Assembly (NCBI GenBank): GCA_900314755.1
Contig: OMWH01000005.1
Span: 80,272 to 144,271 of the forward strand
DNA: 64,000 nucleotides
Origin: an uncultured Prevotellaceae bacterium
Lineage (GTDB): Bacteria > Bacteroidota > Bacteroidia > Bacteroidales > Bacteroidaceae
Reading direction: 5' to 3'
Positions 1 to 8,912 of this stretch are shown here, one piece after another. Position 1 is the stretch's first letter. Every line of letters starts with the position of its first letter. The notes under the pieces were generated by a model. The model had not been told where the DNA came from, did no database searches, and saw only the letters and a program-made list of their open reading frames with translations. The translations under genes and the position numbers were made by a program.

Positions 1-109
1 CTGTAGAGCCAGCTCCACTCATGAGGATAAATCCTATGACGACAATCATCATTCCCACCACCAGTAGGATATAATTGATACGGTCAAATGCTAAATTCTT
101 TCTATCCAT
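1..109 (-). CDS. DUF3098 domain protein, 5' part only
   Basis: Only the first 36 codons lie in the window; the gene continues past the left edge. The start ATG is at 109-107. The peptide opens MDRKNLAFDRINYILL and runs straight into a hydrophobic segment rich in V, I, M and G (about residues 14-32), so it is a small membrane protein. A short MDRKNxAFxxxNY opening followed by a helix and placement just behind ftsX is what I know of the Bacteroidota DUF3098 family, a protein of about 80 residues usually followed by uppP; uppP is not visible here. A 44-nt gap with an 8-nt repeat (cgatatta twice) separates it from ftsX. Function unknown; cotranscription with ftsX is inferred. Confidence 0.75.
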   Translation of the reverse strand, partial: MDRKNLAFDRINYILLVVGMMIVVIGFILMSGAGST

Positions 110-153
110 AGTTTCATTTATTTCGAGATTCGATATTACGATATTACAAGCAT

Positions 154-1032
154 TTATATCTTATATAGCTCACCTGCCGTCATCTTCAGGAACTTGTTGA
201 CGGCAAGCCATGCACAAAGGGCAGTAATCAAAAGCCCAAAGAGGAACACCGCTCCTGCTGTAATGGCAAGTTCCTCCCACTGGACAATGGCAAGGATACC
301 CGGTTGTGTCAGGTACAACCCATAGAAGCAGACTCCCAACACGATATTTGCCAAGATAGCAGCTACGAAGCCAACCATTACCGCATTCTTAATAAAGGGA
401 CGACGAATGAATCCCCAAGAGGCACCCACCAGTTTCATCGTATGGATGATAAAACGGCGGGCATAAACACTCAGTCGCACCGTGTTACTAATCAGAGAGA
501 ACGATACAAAAGTCAGTAAGACGGCAAGTACCAACAGGATGATACTGATACGACTCAGATTAAAGTTTACCTGATCAACCAAATCCTCCATATAGGCAAT
601 ATCACTGACACGGGCATCCTTCCGTATCTCCTTGACAATCCACTTCAATGAGTCACGGTTGGCATAGTCTGACTTCAACTGTATCTCCAATGTTGCCGAG
701 AAGGGATTGAAGCCCAAGAACTCAGAAGGGTCACTGCCCAGTTCCTTCGTCTGCTCCTTCTGAGCCTGCTCCTTACTGATATAATCAATATTGCGAGAAT
801 AGGGACGATGGTAAAGATCACGACAGAAACGATGCGCCTGGTTCACTGTCACATAATCTTTCAACATCACCGTAACAGTCAGGTTCTCCTTCATGTGGTT
901 CGACAGATTGCGAGCCAACAATACCGAAAACACAACCATACCCAATAAAATCAATACCATGGTGGTACTGATACATAGTGTAACAACCTGCATGCCACGG
1001 CGGCTGCGGGTTCTTTTTCGTTTATTTCCCAT
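154..1032 (-). CDS. ftsX: Cell division permease-like protein FtsX
   Basis: FtsX is the membrane partner of the ATPase FtsE; together they transmit a division signal across the inner membrane to periplasmic murein hydrolases. The 292-residue protein has the family layout: a basic cytoplasmic N-terminus (KRKRTRSRR), a first helix at about residues 15-38, a periplasmic domain of about 120 residues, then three helices (roughly 160-185, 215-240, 258-280). The start ATG at 1032 is preferred to the TTG at 1068, because that TTG lies inside the -7 promoter box. No ftsE is adjacent, which is common in this phylum. The DUF3098 gene follows. Identification rests on topology, length, sequence flavour and neighbour. 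Confidence 0.88.
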   Translation of the reverse strand: MGNKRKRTRSRRGMQVVTLCISTTMVLILLGMVVFSVLLARNLSNHMKENLTVTVMLKDYVTVNQAHRFCRDLYHRPYSRNIDYISKEQAQKEQTKELGSDPSEFLGFNPFSATLEIQLKSDYANRDSLKWIVKEIRKDARVSDIAYMEDLVDQVNFNLSRISIILLVLAVLLTFVSFSLISNTVRLSVYARRFIIHTMKLVGASWGFIRRPFIKNAVMVGFVAAILANIVLGVCFYGLYLTQPGILAIVQWEELAITAGAVFLFGLLITALCAWLAVNKFLKMTAGELYKI

Positions 1033-1065
1033 TTCCTTTTTAGACGTAATACACCTAATTTGCTG

Positions 1066-1096
1066 CAAATTTACAACAAATCAGTCTAAATGCAAA
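1066..1096 (-). promoter_or_regulatory. Promoter of ftsX
   Basis: On the minus strand the -7 box TAAATTTG (1073-1066) and the -33 element TTTG (1096-1093) are separated by 19 nt, matching the Bacteroidota consensus TTTG-N19-21-TAnnTTTG. Transcription should begin near 1062, about 30 nt before the ATG. Confidence 0.6.
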
Positions 1097-1108
1097 ACAA
1101 TTTACGTT

Positions 1109-1198
1109 TTATTTGCTAATTTTGGTTTCACCGAAATTATCTTGACGAGGAAAAGCCCAAATAAAATTTGGCTTTTCTCTCGTTATTTGCTAATTTTG
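1109..1198 (+). promoter_or_regulatory. Promoter of the radical SAM gene, with a duplicated box and a hairpin
   Basis: The -7 box TAATTTTG (1191-1198) sits 20 nt after TTTG (1167-1170). The 16-nt string ttatttgctaattttg occurs twice, at 1109-1124 and 1183-1198. Between the copies is a hairpin (about 1149-1178; arms GAAAAGCC and GGCTTTTC plus five more pairs around an AAA loop) that overlaps the -33 element. The first copy lacks a clear -33 TTTG. Confidence 0.55.
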
Positions 1199-1219
1199 TA
1201 CCCGAAAAGAAAATGGCAT

Positions 1220-1996
1220 ATGAGTACAATTATTTATCCATCCCCTATATTCGGACCAATACACAGTCGTAGACTGGGTATCTCATTAGGCATTAACCTT
1301 TTACCTGCTGATGGCAAGGTTTGTTCCTTCGACTGTATCTATTGTGAGTGCGGCTTTAATGAGGACCACCGTCCATCCCTCCCCTTGCCTGCACGCCAGG
1401 AAGTGACACAGGCTTTAGAGAAAAAACTGCAAGAAATGAAAGCCAATGGACAGTTGCCTGACGTATTGACATTCGCAGGAAACGGAGAACCAACGTGTCA
1501 TCCCCATTTTGCAGAAATCATTGATGACACCATCCTGCTACGAGACAAATACTGTCCGAAAGCGAAAGTGTGCGTGCTGAGTAACTCTACCATGATTCAT
1601 CGCCATGAGGTACACGATGCGTTGATGAAGGTTGATGACAACATCCTCAAGCTCGATACGGTCGACCCCTCATATATTAATAAGGTGGATCACCCCAACG
1701 GAACCTATGATGTTAACAAGATCATCGAACGCATGAAGGCTTTCCATGGACACCTTATCATCCAGACGATGTTCATGCGAGGGGCATGCAACGGAGAGAG
1801 CGTCGACAACACTAGTGAGGAATATGTGAGTCCCTGGCTGGAGGTGGTGAAACAGATCAAGCCTCAACAGGTAATGGTCTACACCATCGACCGAGAGACA
1901 CCAGCCCATGGACTGGAAAAAGCAAGTCGCGAACAGCTCAACGCCATTCGCGACCGTGTGATAGCAGCCGGCATACCTTGCTCGGCAAGTTATTGA
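1220..1996 (+). CDS. Radical SAM protein, COG0731-like
   Basis: Predicted 4Fe-4S/S-adenosylmethionine radical enzyme of 258 residues. The cluster motif CxxxCxxC is C35, C39 and C42, followed immediately by another Cys (C44). A GNGEPT motif near residue 90 is the glycine-rich SAM-contact strand. The opening IYPSPIFGPIHSRRLG is typical of the COG0731 group, which includes wyosine-type tRNA modification enzymes; the actual substrate in bacteria is not established. The open frame extends upstream to 893 but that part crosses ftsX and the promoter; ATG 1220 follows the TAATTTTG box by 21 nt. A short out-of-frame ATG at 1213 overlaps the start. It converges on the LpxA-like gene with only 2 nt between stop codons. 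Confidence 0.82.
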   Translation: MSTIIYPSPIFGPIHSRRLGISLGINLLPADGKVCSFDCIYCECGFNEDHRPSLPLPARQEVTQALEKKLQEMKANGQLPDVLTFAGNGEPTCHPHFAEIIDDTILLRDKYCPKAKVCVLSNSTMIHRHEVHDALMKVDDNILKLDTVDPSYINKVDHPNGTYDVNKIIERMKAFHGHLIIQTMFMRGACNGESVDNTSEEYVSPWLEVVKQIKPQQVMVYTIDRETPAHGLEKASREQLNAIRDRVIAAGIPCSASY

Positions 1997-1998
1997 TT

Positions 1999-2778
1999 CT
2001 AAATCTTGGTAATAATACCAATCTCGGTAGCACGGATAAACTCGATGATATGACGGATATATGGTCCATCAGGCACCTGCTCTTCAATCTGGTTGACAGC
2101 ATCAAACGTAGAGGTCTTACCATGGAACAACAGACGATAGGCATTGGCTATATGCTTCAACAACTTTTCGTCAACCCCATGTTGACGCGCTACTTGCATG
2201 TTCACACCACCATACTGCACATCATTGGTACAGATGATAAAGGGAGGCACATCTTTTGAGAATGTTGTACCAGCCTGTATCATCGCGCCACGTCCCACAC
2301 GGGTCCTGGCATTCTCGATAACGCTGGATGAGAAGATAACACTATCCTCTATCATACAGTCACCAGCTATCTTCGTGCCATAACCAAAGACACAACGGTC
2401 ACCCACCTTGGTATCATGTGAGATATGGGCACCTTCCATCAGTACGTTATCATTACCAATGACTGTCTGTCCCCCCTTATGGGTGGCACGATTCACCACC
2501 ACGTTCTCACGGAAGATGTTATTGTCACCAACGACACACTCCGTTTTCTCGCCACGGAAATTGAAATCCTGTGGTAATGCACCTATCACCGTTCCCTGAT
2601 GAACCTTATTATTATTACCCATACGAGTACCATTACAGATGCTCACAAAGGGAAATATGATACAATTATCACCAATGACTACGTCACCTTCAATATAGGC
2701 GAAAGGGAATATCTTACAATTATTGCCGATCTTTGCTCTGGAGTCAATCTCGGCCTTTGGACTTATTTCACTTGCCAT
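1999..2778 (-). CDS. LpxA-like acyl-[ACP]-UDP-N-acetylglucosamine O-acyltransferase
   Basis: LpxA transfers a 3-hydroxyacyl chain from ACP to UDP-GlcNAc in the first step of lipid A synthesis. The 259-residue protein is a left-handed beta-helix: hexapeptide repeats with I/V every sixth residue fill residues 5-185, followed by a helical C-terminus, the usual LpxA length. The EGAHISHD segment (about 113-120) matches the family HIAHD with the catalytic His. The VHQF segment that normally follows about 30 residues later is replaced by ENARTRVGRG. It lies 30 nt behind an efflux operon, away from the usual lpxD-lpxC/fabZ-lpxA cluster, so it may be a second, divergent acyltransferase rather than the housekeeping enzyme; no symbol is given for that reason. 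Confidence 0.75.
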   Translation of the reverse strand: MASEISPKAEIDSRAKIGNNCKIFPFAYIEGDVVIGDNCIIFPFVSICNGTRMGNNNKVHQGTVIGALPQDFNFRGEKTECVVGDNNIFRENVVVNRATHKGGQTVIGNDNVLMEGAHISHDTKVGDRCVFGYGTKIAGDCMIEDSVIFSSSVIENARTRVGRGAMIQAGTTFSKDVPPFIICTNDVQYGGVNMQVARQHGVDEKLLKHIANAYRLLFHGKTSTFDAVNQIEEQVPDGPYIRHIIEFIRATEIGIITKI

Positions 2779-2808
2779 AACTCAATCTCTAAACATTAAA
2801 CTCTTACA

Positions 2809-4194
2809 TTACTTTCCTCCTCCGCCTAACGCCGTATAGAGTGACACTACAGCCTGCATCTTAGAGAAGTCGTCACTAACTTTCGAAAGTTGCGCATTGA
2901 GCAACTGGGTCTGAGCAGTCAGCACCTCCAGATAACTGGAACCACTGCTTTTATAGAGTGCCCGTGTATCTTCAACATTCTTAGTCAGCACCTCAATACG
3001 TTGAGCCTCCAGTTTGCTGTTGGCATCATAGCTATTGTAGTTGACAAGGGCATTCGACACCTCATTACCAGCCTGCAAGATAGCATTCTGCCAACTGTTG
3101 AACGCCTGCTCATACTTAATCTTACTTACCTTCAGGTTAGCCGTCAGCGCACCACGATTGAAGATAGGCTGCGTCAGACCGCCGAAGAGGTTGGTGAGCC
3201 ATTTACCGGGATTCAAACCACCACTGGCGTTAGTAAAGGCACCAGTAAAGCCGATGCTAATATTGGGATAGAACTGTGAACGGGCTGTCTGTACATCATG
3301 GAAGCAAGAAGCCAGTGTCATCTCCGCATTATGCACGTCAGGACGGTTCTTCAACAAGGCGACACCCACACCTGTACTGAATTCTGCCGGTAGGGACTGC
3401 TCTGCAAGCGTAGAACGGGGAATCTGCTGACCAGCCTGTCCAATAAGCAAGGAGAGGGCATTCTCCGTCGCACGGATCTGACGTTTGAACTCGTTTGCCT
3501 GTGTCTGTGTCGACAGATAGGCAGCCTCCGCACTCTGCACACTGGTGGAACGCATACGCCCCAACTGGTACTGGAGCTTCATCATCTCCCAAGTCTCCTT
3601 TGCCATACCTGACATTTCTGTCACGATACGAAGTTGTTCGTCAAGCATCAATAAGGTGTAGTAGGCATTAGCGACACCACTGACCACCTGTGCACGAACC
3701 GCCATCTGATAATCCTTGGCTCCCAGCATCTTCATCTGTGTTGAACGCTTCTGCGACAGAATGTTGCCAAAGATATCCAGTGTCCACGATGCAGTGACAG
3801 GCAGTGTATATGCTTTAGTCGTCTGCGAAGGGTCTGTGTAGAGTGTCTGAATATTACCCAAAGAAGTGGAACCGAAGTTGATGGCAGGCAGGAAAGCCAG
3901 CTTAGCTGCCTTCAGCATCGTCTCATACATCTGCACGGTGAGCACAGCATTTTGCAGGTTGGCATTTTTCTCCAAGCCCTGCTCGATGTACTTCCGTAAC
4001 TGCGCATCAGTAAACACACTACGCCACGGCAAGTTACCAAACGAAGCCGTATCCTGTACTACCAAGGTATCCACATCCGAGATAGTATCACGGATGAGTC
4101 CCTTCGCATCAACGGCTGGACGCTCATACTTATTGTATACACCGCAACTGCTCATAAGCAGTGAAACGGCAGCAAATATCATAAACTTTTTCAT
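2809..4194 (-). CDS. RND efflux outer-membrane channel, TolC/OprM family lipoprotein
   Basis: Outer-membrane duct of the tripartite pump encoded with it. The 461-residue protein starts with a lipoprotein signal (MKKFMIFAAVSLLMSSC; lipobox MSSC), so it is lipid-anchored like OprM/NodT channels. It shows the internal duplication of the family: two long alpha-helical halves, with NRPDVHNAEMTLA near residue 281 and SKIKYEQAFNSWQNAILQA near residue 358. It begins 6 nt after the pump gene ends, indicating one transcript. Substrate unknown. Confidence 0.92.
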   Translation of the reverse strand: MKKFMIFAAVSLLMSSCGVYNKYERPAVDAKGLIRDTISDVDTLVVQDTASFGNLPWRSVFTDAQLRKYIEQGLEKNANLQNAVLTVQMYETMLKAAKLAFLPAINFGSTSLGNIQTLYTDPSQTTKAYTLPVTASWTLDIFGNILSQKRSTQMKMLGAKDYQMAVRAQVVSGVANAYYTLLMLDEQLRIVTEMSGMAKETWEMMKLQYQLGRMRSTSVQSAEAAYLSTQTQANEFKRQIRATENALSLLIGQAGQQIPRSTLAEQSLPAEFSTGVGVALLKNRPDVHNAEMTLASCFHDVQTARSQFYPNISIGFTGAFTNASGGLNPGKWLTNLFGGLTQPIFNRGALTANLKVSKIKYEQAFNSWQNAILQAGNEVSNALVNYNSYDANSKLEAQRIEVLTKNVEDTRALYKSSGSSYLEVLTAQTQLLNAQLSKVSDDFSKMQAVVSLYTALGGGGK

Positions 4195-4200
4195 AGTCTC

Positions 4201-7200
4201 TTACTCCTCTAATTTGTAATCAACAGGACGATGAGCATACTGTGCAATCTCCGAAGCCACATCGGAATTTTCTTCCTCGTCCTCAAACTTCATCGGACTA
4301 ATCTTCTCCTGCAGGCTCTGGAAGATCACAAATAATGCGGGAACAACCAGTACCTGGCACAGCGTACCAATCAACATACCGCCTACGGCAGCGGCACCCA
4401 ACGTCTGGTTACCATTCTTACCTACACCAGAGGCAAACATCATAGGCAGCAGACCAATAACCATTGCCAATGAGGTCATCAAGATAGGACGCAGACGAGC
4501 TGCGGCACCTAACACTGCCGACCAAGAGATAGCCATACCCGTCTGTCGACGCTCCAATGCGAACTGCACAATCAAGATGGCGTTCTTCGCCAACAGTCCT
4601 ATCAGCATGATCAGTGAGATCTGCATGTAGATATCGTTGGAGTGACCGAAAATCATCGTAAACAGGAAGCAACCAGCAAGTCCGAAAGGTACGGAGAGCA
4701 CAACGGCAAGAGGCAGAATGTATGACTCATACTGTGCCGACAGAATCAGATAGATAAAGATGATACACAATGCGAAGATGACGGCTGTCGTATTGGAAGC
4801 CTTAGCCTCCTCACGGGTAAGACCCGAATACTCGTATGTGTAACCCTGTGGCAGTATGTCGGCTGCAACTTCCTGTGCAGCCTTGATAGCATCACCCGTA
4901 GAATAGCCGTTTGCCACCGTTGCCGTCACGTTGATACTCGTAAACAGGTTGAAACGGTTGATGTTGGAAGGTCCGTACACACGTTCCATACGACAGAATT
5001 CCTGGACTGGTGACATACCACCAGGAGTACGCACGTAGACACTGTTCAGCGACTCTGGCGTCATACGCGTTTCCGGCAAACCCTGGATCATTACGCGGTA
5101 AAGTTTTCCGTATGCATTGAAGTTAGACGCATAAAGTCCACCGTAGTAACCCTGCAAGGTGGTCAGCACCAGATTAGGTGAAATGCCTGCCTGCTTACAC
5201 TTGGCAACATCCACATGAAGCATGTACTGAGGATAGTTCGGGTTGTAAGATGTCTGCGCCGTCTGGAATTCAGGACGCTTGTTCAGTTCTGCCAGATACT
5301 CTTTCACGACATCAAAGAAGCGGGTCAAGCTACCACCCGTACGGTCCTGCATCACGATGGACACACCAGAGTTAGCAGAGAAGCCAGGAATCATTGGTGG
5401 TGCGAAGGCAAGAATCTGAGCATCCTTGATATGAGCCGTCTTCAAATATATCTGAGCCAGCACACCATTGGCTTCGTATGGATTCAGGAAGAAGCGATAG
5501 ATACCATCGCCCTGCCATAGTCCGCTGAGTTTCCACCAGAATCCTTTCTGACGCTCCTCGAAGGGTTTCAGTTTGATGATAAACGTAGCCTGGTCAGAAC
5601 CCGAACCTGCAATGAAGTTATAACCCTGAATCTGCTCACGACTTTGAATAGCGGGGTCTGCAGCCAGAATAGAGTCAACCTCTGTAATCACCTGTTTCGT
5701 GCGTGCCACGGAGGTGGCAGGCGGCATGGAGATGGTACAGAAGATAGTACCCGTATCCTCATCAGGTACCAGACCCGTCTTAGCACCTGCCATAGTTGCT
5801 ATCAGCACAGCAATACCTATAATCACTGTGATACCGATAGCTACAGGCTTTCTCACCAGTTTCTCCACAATACCCCTGTATTTACCAAGCACAGAGTCGT
5901 ATGCCGTATTGAATGACGCATGGAAACGGTCGATACGTGACATCTTCTTATGTCCCTCCTTGTCGTGAGGCTTCAGGAAGATGGCACACAGGGCTGGTGA
6001 CAACGTCAGGGCGTTCAGTGCCGAAATAAAGATGCTGACTGCCATTGTCACACCAAACTCCCGATAGAACGATCCGCTCGTTCCACCGATGAATGACACA
6101 GGGATGAACACTGATGCCATCACCAAGGTAATGGAGATGATTGCACCCGAGATCTCGTTCATCGCATCGATAGAAGCAACCAACGGACTCTTATACCCTT
6201 GGTCGAGCTTCGCATGCACGGCTTCCACCACCACAATGGCATCGTCGACAACGATGGCGATTGCCAATAGCAATGCCGACAGCGTCAGCAAGTTGATGGA
6301 GAATCCGAACACTGAAAGGAAGAAGAACGTACCGATCAGTGATACAGGAACGGCTATCAACGGAATCAGTGTGGAACGCCAGTCCTGCAGGAACACATAA
6401 ATCACGATGAACACCAAGATCAAGGTGAAGATCAAGGTGAACACCACCTCTTCGATACTGGCATAAAGGAACTCCGTTACATCGTAGTTGATTTTATACG
6501 TCATACCTGGAGGGAACAATTTTGCCTGTTCTTCCAGCTCTGCCTTCACCTGCTTGGCTATCTCATTAGCATTAGAGCCGGCAATCTGCTGAACCATACC
6601 CAATACCGACGGAATGTTATTATTCTTCATCGATACCGAATACTGCTGTCCACCCAGCTCTATCTTGGCTACATCCTTTAGTTTCAAGGTCTGTCCGTTG
6701 GCATCGCTGGAGATGATGATGTTTCCAAACTCCTCCGCTGACTTCAGTCGACCTGTATAGCGCATACTATATTCATATGCCACATCCGACTGTTCGCCGA
6801 ACGTACCAGGAGCTGCCTCAATATTCTGCTCTGCCAGCACATTACTGATATCCGATGGCATCAGATTGTGCTGTTTCATCACATCGGGTTTCAGCCAGAT
6901 ACGCATGGAGTAGGTCTTCAAACCAGGCGACTGCACGTCACCCACGCCCTGAATACGCTTGATGGCTGGAATGATGTTAATATTATTATAGTTCGTCAGG
7001 AACTCGTCATCATAACGTCCGTCAGATGTCAGGGTGAACATCAGCACCTGTGATGTCTGACGTTTCGTCACCGTTACACCGATACGCGTCACCTCGGCAG
7101 GCAACAGTGCCTGTGCCTGTGACACACGGTTCTGCACGTTGACGGCACACATATCAGGGTTCATACCCTGACGGAACAATACGCTGATCTGTGCTGATCC

Positions 7201-7455
7201 TGCACCTGCCGTAGAGGAAATATAGTCCATACCCTCTACACCGTTGATACTCTCCTCCAGTGGCGTGATGACGGAGTTCTTCACCGTCTCGGCATCAGCA
7301 CCAGGGTAACTGGTCCACACGGCTACGGTAGGAGGTGCTATATTGGGGTACTGCTCAACAGGCAGCGAAACCAATCCAATGAAACCCAGCAGGACGATGA
7401 GGATAGAAATCACCGTCGATAGCACTGGGCGTTTGATAAATGTTGTAAAAGTCAT
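4201..7455 (-). CDS. RND efflux inner-membrane pump, AcrB/HAE1 family
   Basis: Proton-driven inner-membrane transporter that exports hydrophobic or amphiphilic compounds through the adaptor and TolC-like channel. At 1084 residues it has the full length of the HAE1 family. Visible hallmarks: N-terminal helix after FIKRPVLSTVISI; the TM4 double aspartate in VVDDAIVVVEAV; the TM10 lysine in LLAKNAILIVQFA; and RLRPILMTSLAMV in TM11. These are the proton-relay positions of drug-type pumps rather than metal-type pumps. Two large periplasmic loops follow TM1 and TM7. The gene is the middle of a tight adaptor-pump-channel operon; no adjacent regulator is seen. The substrate cannot be read from sequence. 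Confidence 0.95.
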   Translation of the reverse strand: MTFTTFIKRPVLSTVISILIVLLGFIGLVSLPVEQYPNIAPPTVAVWTSYPGADAETVKNSVITPLEESINGVEGMDYISSTAGAGSAQISVLFRQGMNPDMCAVNVQNRVSQAQALLPAEVTRIGVTVTKRQTSQVLMFTLTSDGRYDDEFLTNYNNINIIPAIKRIQGVGDVQSPGLKTYSMRIWLKPDVMKQHNLMPSDISNVLAEQNIEAAPGTFGEQSDVAYEYSMRYTGRLKSAEEFGNIIISSDANGQTLKLKDVAKIELGGQQYSVSMKNNNIPSVLGMVQQIAGSNANEIAKQVKAELEEQAKLFPPGMTYKINYDVTEFLYASIEEVVFTLIFTLILVFIVIYVFLQDWRSTLIPLIAVPVSLIGTFFFLSVFGFSINLLTLSALLLAIAIVVDDAIVVVEAVHAKLDQGYKSPLVASIDAMNEISGAIISITLVMASVFIPVSFIGGTSGSFYREFGVTMAVSIFISALNALTLSPALCAIFLKPHDKEGHKKMSRIDRFHASFNTAYDSVLGKYRGIVEKLVRKPVAIGITVIIGIAVLIATMAGAKTGLVPDEDTGTIFCTISMPPATSVARTKQVITEVDSILAADPAIQSREQIQGYNFIAGSGSDQATFIIKLKPFEERQKGFWWKLSGLWQGDGIYRFFLNPYEANGVLAQIYLKTAHIKDAQILAFAPPMIPGFSANSGVSIVMQDRTGGSLTRFFDVVKEYLAELNKRPEFQTAQTSYNPNYPQYMLHVDVAKCKQAGISPNLVLTTLQGYYGGLYASNFNAYGKLYRVMIQGLPETRMTPESLNSVYVRTPGGMSPVQEFCRMERVYGPSNINRFNLFTSINVTATVANGYSTGDAIKAAQEVAADILPQGYTYEYSGLTREEAKASNTTAVIFALCIIFIYLILSAQYESYILPLAVVLSVPFGLAGCFLFTMIFGHSNDIYMQISLIMLIGLLAKNAILIVQFALERRQTGMAISWSAVLGAAARLRPILMTSLAMVIGLLPMMFASGVGKNGNQTLGAAAVGGMLIGTLCQVLVVPALFVIFQSLQEKISPMKFEDEEENSDVASEIAQYAHRPVDYKLEE

Positions 7456-7458
7456 ACT

Positions 7459-7494
7459 AATTTACAATTTGACAATTTACGATTTACGATTTTT
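7459..7494. repeat. Degenerate heptamer repeat across the adaptor stop codon
   Basis: Five approximate copies of a 7-nt unit (aatttac, aatttga, aatttac, gatttac, gattttt, with one extra c) occupy 7459-7494. On the minus strand they form the last codons and stop of the adaptor gene (stop at 7477-7479) and the gap to the pump gene. Confidence 0.55.
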
Positions 7495-8754
7495 TCTCGC
7501 TCTCCACGAACCGAATTGCATTCCAATCAAGAATACAATGATAATCACTATCAAGCCGACACCGATAGCCGTAACAAGAGTGCCAATGCCATCCTTAGCG
7601 CCCATAGCGCCAAGGACATCGCCAGAATTCATTGCCTTAGCCTGCTCGTCCATCTTCTGCTGGTAACGCTCTGGAGTGATGGGCACAATCTCCATGCCAT
7701 CATTCAACTTCGTGACACCATTGGTCACATACTTATCACCAGCCTTCAGACCGTCTGTCACGATATAGTTATTGCCATCGTTTTGCGGATCCACCTTAAT
7801 CTCGCTATACTTCACCTTATTGTCCTTGCCAAGGATGTACACGAACTTCTTGTTCTGCACCTCCATGACGCACGACTGTGGGATGATGATGGCTGAAGAG
7901 GCAATACGCGGGATAATAATGGTACCGGCACCACCGCTCTTCAACTTCCTCTCAGGATTGACGAATGAAGCTATCAGTTGCACGCTACCCGTAGCCTGAT
8001 CTATCACACCACTCATCTTTGTTACAGCACCCTCGCTGGCATAGATGCTGCCATCTGCCAACTGCAGTTTTACAGGAGGCAGACTGTTCAAGCCCTTCTG
8101 TGAAATCACCATGGCATCCTTCTCCGTCACCGAAAAATAGACATCCATTGAGGAGATATTTGACACGGTAGTCAATGAGTTAGAGGCACTTACCAGCGCA
8201 CCTTTCTTATAAGGTAATGTTCCTACGACACCAGAGGCAGGACTCTTCACATAACAGAAACTCAGCATCTCACGGGCAGAAGCCAAGGCTGCCTGTGCCT
8301 GTGCCAACTGTGCCTTCGCACTCTCAAATGCATTCTGAGTGGTCTGCAGCTCATAGTCACCAATCACCTTGTTGGCATGCAACTGCTTGGAGTTCTCGAA
8401 TGTCAACTGGGCGGTGTTCACCTGCTGCTGGGCAGTATTCACAGTAGCCTGTGCCTGACGCACTTGTGCCTGGTAGGTAGTGTTATCCAATACGAACAAT
8501 GTCTGACCTGCACTGACGGTCTGACCTTCTTTAACGTTAATCTGTGTTATAAAACCTTGTACCTTTGGGCGAATCTCTACATCCTGCACGCCTTTGATGG
8601 TAGCAGGAAATGTAGCCTGCATGTCGGCACTCGATGTACCAACCGTCACTACGGGGTACTCATTATCACCGAAATTTGGGCGACCACCTCCGCCGCCACA
8701 TGAAATCAATGATGCAGCAACAGCCGCAAACATCATCATTTTGTTCATTTTCAT
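7477..8754 (-). CDS. RND efflux periplasmic adaptor, MexA/AcrA family lipoprotein, with C-terminal membrane helix
   Basis: Membrane-fusion protein that bridges the pump and the outer-membrane channel. Of 425 residues, 1-19 are a lipoprotein signal with lipobox LISC followed by a Gly run. A biotinyl-lipoyl half-motif (GFITQINVKEGQTVSAGQTLFVLD) lies near residues 67-90, then a long coiled-coil hairpin rich in Q and A (about 95-165), the second lipoyl half (SPASGVVGTLPYKKGALVS) and beta-barrel domains. Unusually, after the barrel there is a linker and a strong hydrophobic helix (about 387-413) ending in a basic tail RARKNRKS, which would put the C-terminus in the cytoplasm. Most family members of this type lack such a helix. 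First gene of the operon. Confidence 0.92.
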   Translation of the reverse strand: MKMNKMMMFAAVAASLISCGGGGGRPNFGDNEYPVVTVGTSSADMQATFPATIKGVQDVEIRPKVQGFITQINVKEGQTVSAGQTLFVLDNTTYQAQVRQAQATVNTAQQQVNTAQLTFENSKQLHANKVIGDYELQTTQNAFESAKAQLAQAQAALASAREMLSFCYVKSPASGVVGTLPYKKGALVSASNSLTTVSNISSMDVYFSVTEKDAMVISQKGLNSLPPVKLQLADGSIYASEGAVTKMSGVIDQATGSVQLIASFVNPERKLKSGGAGTIIIPRIASSAIIIPQSCVMEVQNKKFVYILGKDNKVKYSEIKVDPQNDGNNYIVTDGLKAGDKYVTNGVTKLNDGMEIVPITPERYQQKMDEQAKAMNSGDVLGAMGAKDGIGTLVTAIGVGLIVIIIVFLIGMQFGSWRARKNRKS

Positions 8755-8835
8755 ACCTATTTATATTATTATTTATTCGAATAAATCTCTTTTCTTAGTT
8801 CAAAACCCAATACTTATTTCTCGGTTTTCGGTCTG

Positions 8836-8843
8836 CAAAGTTA
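8836..8843 (-). promoter_or_regulatory. Probable -7 box of the efflux operon
   Basis: Minus-strand TAACTTTG fits TAnnTTTG. No good TTTG lies 19-21 nt further upstream. It would give a leader of about 75 nt for the adaptor gene and is the only candidate between fhs and the operon. Confidence 0.45.
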
Positions 8844-8912
8844 CTAAAAAACTGTATTATCTAAGTAATAGGAACTACACATTTAACAATCTTTATGCAT
8901 AAGGCATTTCTT

